DNA from: DAOTTX01 sp034437515
Lineage (GTDB): Bacteria > Chloroflexota > Anaerolineae > Aggregatilineales > Phototrophicaceae
Reading direction: 5' to 3'
Assembly (NCBI GenBank): GCA_034437515.1
Contig: DAOTTX010000124.1
Coordinates: forward strand, 1-31,178
Length of the DNA stretch: 31,178 bases
Shown piece after piece: positions 29,745 to 31,178 of the stretch (positions are counted from its first letter, which is position 1; every line of letters starts with the position of its first letter). The translations under genes were made by a program, and so were the position numbers. The notes under the pieces were generated by a model. It was not told where the DNA came from, searched no databases, and worked only from the letters and a program-made list of their open reading frames with translations.

Positions 29745-31178
29745 ATGAACAGACGAATCTATCGCATCATACCCTTCGTGGTCTTAGCACTCATTCTTGG
29801 TTTAAGCCAGACCTTTGAACAGACGCAGGCGCAAGAAACCTGCGATGTGCAGATTAGCGCAATTACGAGCAATGTTCAACAAACATGCACAAATATTGGG
29901 CGTGACCGTGTTTGCTATGGCAACATCGAGATTGATGCCGTGCCGCGCAGCCCCGGTGACGAGAACTTCCGCTTTGAGTTCCCTGGCGACGAAGCCGACG
30001 TCACGAACATTCAGTCACTTTACCTGAGCAGCTATAGCGAGAATGAGGATGTGTGGGGCATCGCACAGATGCGTCTGCTCGCAGACCTTACCGGCGTTCC
30101 TCAGGATATTACGATCTTGTTGTTCGGCGATGTCGAGGTGGAACCAGCCATCGATGCTCGTCCCGCCGTCGATGTACAGGTCACCAACGACTATAACGTC
30201 AATATCCGTAGTTTGCCGACTGTTAATGCGCTGGTCATCCAAACAGCGGCCGCTGGCGAAACGCTGACGGCCATCGGTCGGTTGGAAAATAACAACTGGG
30301 TGCGGGTCCGTGAGAGCGAACAAAATCGTGTCGGTTGGGTATCCGCTGAGGTGCTTGAACTAACGCAACCCGACGATCTTGAAATGCTTCAGGTTGACTC
30401 GGCTGATGTACCTTATTTCGGGCCGATGCACGCCCTCTACTACCAGAGCGGAGACGGCGACCAGCGTTGTGGCAACGTCGTCACAGATGGCATGCTCATC
30501 CAGACACCCGAAGGGCTGGCGCGAATCACGATGCTGATTAACGAAGTCAGCATCGACTTGATCGACGGCGGTTCAGGCGCGACGGCGTTTGTGGAAGCCA
30601 ACCCTGAAAACGGCATGGACCTGAGTATGATTAACGGGTCGGCAGATGTTACCGTTGGTGACACGACAGTCGCGGTCAACACAGGGCAACAGGTGACCGT
30701 CCCGCTCGATGAGAATCTCTCCCCCACTGGCGCACTCGGCTCTCCCACAGATGTTGATGTCGATCAGATGCAGAATGTCGTACTGCTCCCGGTCGCTGAA
30801 GAGAGTGTCGCACCACTTGAAGTCGTACCATCCGATACAGACACGGGTACAAGTAACAATCCACCCGGCGACGATAACAGCAATGCAGCCGGCAATGGCA
30901 CGGGGAACAGTACCGGCAACGCCAACGGGAATGGCACGGGGAACAGTACCGGTAACGCTAATGGGAATGCGAATGGCAATGCGAGCGGCAACGGCAGCGG
31001 TAACGCCAATGGCGATGCGACCGGCAACGGCAACGGTAACGCCAACGGGAATAGTAACGGTAACGCCAATGGCAACGCCAACGGGAATAGTAACGGTAAC
31101 GCCAATGGCAACGCCAACGGGAATAGTAACGGTAACGCCAATGGCAACGCCAACGGGAATAGTAACGGTAACGCCAAC
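29745..31178 (+). CDS. Secreted SH3b/FecR-like protein with Gly/Asn-rich repeat tail (paralog 2, 3' partial)
   Basis: The frame runs open from ATG at 29745 to the window end, 478 codons without a stop. GGAG lies seven bases before the ATG. A signal peptide (1-30, TQAQE) is followed by the same domains as in the gene at 26710: GRDRVCYGNIEIDAVPRS, VWGIAQMRLLADL, an SH3-like domain (VNIRSLPT, GETLTAIGRLENNNWVRVR, VGWVSAEVL), DGMLIQTPEGLARITMLINEVSIDLIDGG and a FecR-like GSADVTVGDTTVAVNTGQQVTVPL. The tail differs from the sister: from about residue 370 it becomes Gly/Asn/Thr/Ser-rich, with NGNA units that grow into exact 36-base repeats. Such a tail is probably flexible and extracellular. Its end is outside the window. 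Confidence 0.9.
   Translation, partial: MNRRIYRIIPFVVLALILGLSQTFEQTQAQETCDVQISAITSNVQQTCTNIGRDRVCYGNIEIDAVPRSPGDENFRFEFPGDEADVTNIQSLYLSSYSENEDVWGIAQMRLLADLTGVPQDITILLFGDVEVEPAIDARPAVDVQVTNDYNVNIRSLPTVNALVIQTAAAGETLTAIGRLENNNWVRVRESEQNRVGWVSAEVLELTQPDDLEMLQVDSADVPYFGPMHALYYQSGDGDQRCGNVVTDGMLIQTPEGLARITMLINEVSIDLIDGGSGATAFVEANPENGMDLSMINGSADVTVGDTTVAVNTGQQVTVPLDENLSPTGALGSPTDVDVDQMQNVVLLPVAEESVAPLEVVPSDTDTGTSNNPPGDDNSNAAGNGTGNSTGNANGNGTGNSTGNANGNANGNASGNGSGNANGDATGNGNGNANGNSNGNANGNANGNSNGNANGNANGNSNGNANGNANGNSNGNAN
31038..31178 (+). repeat. Tandem 36-bp repeat coding NANGNSNGNANG
   Basis: Three exact units at 31038-31073, 31074-31109 and 31110-31145, and a fourth that runs to the window end and differs only in its last base. 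Each codes for 12 residues. Looser copies precede it from about 30880. Exact identity points to recent expansion or to a collapsed assembly. Confidence 0.93.

Noticed and set aside
30764..31177. Long minus-strand frame with Leu/Pro/Ala repeats
   Set aside because: It is the antisense shadow of the Gly/Asn repeats of the secreted protein; it has no start site signals and a composition that follows from the repeat.
31038..31178. Possible CRISPR array
   Set aside because: The 36-base units follow each other directly without spacers and stay in the reading frame of a secreted protein.
1..31178. Mobile elements, tRNA, rRNA or prophage
   Set aside because: I looked for transposase and integrase motifs, cloverleaf patterns and phage genes in the gaps and saw none.

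Overview
The window reads as a piece of a Chloroflexota chromosome, probably Anaerolineae-like. This is inferred from gene content and style and was not tested. The hints are mid-range GC, Thr/Pro-rich linkers behind signal peptides and lipoboxes, a large multi-PAS kinase, fasciclin-domain secreted proteins, paired SH3/FecR-like secreted proteins, and many short genes on alternating strands. I see no rRNA, tRNA, CRISPR array, transposase or phage gene. About 24 protein genes fill the window with short gaps.

Layout. 1-867: a broken FG-GAP repeat gene and its terminator. 868-5884: a CPA2 cation/proton antiporter, a protein carrying a PHAX-type RNA-binding domain (best known from eukaryotic RNA export), a small PUA/EVE-like protein and xylose isomerase. 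5885-6241: a gene-free gap with inverted repeats. 6242-9724 (minus strand): a DUF2237 protein, then a tight phospholipid operon psd-pssA-methyltransferase (CDP-DAG to PS to PE, perhaps to methylated PE/PC), preceded by a LipM-type octanoyltransferase. 9771-14425: an LCP envelope protein, an EamA transporter, a STAS-like small protein, a YccF protein and an MFS transporter with an operator-like palindrome in its promoter. 14727-21111: an orphan five-PAS histidine kinase and an 1109-residue fusion of a six-hairpin glycosidase-like half with a GT4 glycosyltransferase. 21232-23451: a di-haem cytochrome c lipoprotein followed by a Tat-exported protein of uncertain family, a possible extracytoplasmic redox pair. 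23504-26508: a GNAT acetyltransferase, a double fasciclin protein, acylphosphatase and a small protein whose fasciclin domain looks circularly permuted. 26710-31178: two paralogous secreted SH3/FecR-like proteins flanking an oppositely oriented HTTM membrane protein. The second paralog runs off the window inside a perfect 36-bp tandem repeat coding for a Gly/Asn-rich tail.

Taken together, much of the window concerns the cell envelope: lipid head groups, cell-wall polymer attachment, export, and secreted adhesive or redox proteins. Several start codons were moved inward from the longest open frame where a ribosome binding site or family alignment favoured it; each entry says so. The items most worth a second look are the PHAX-domain protein, the glycosidase-glycosyltransferase fusion, the permuted fasciclin protein, the cytochrome/Tat pair, and the HTTM gene that reads 247 bases into the antisense of its neighbour.
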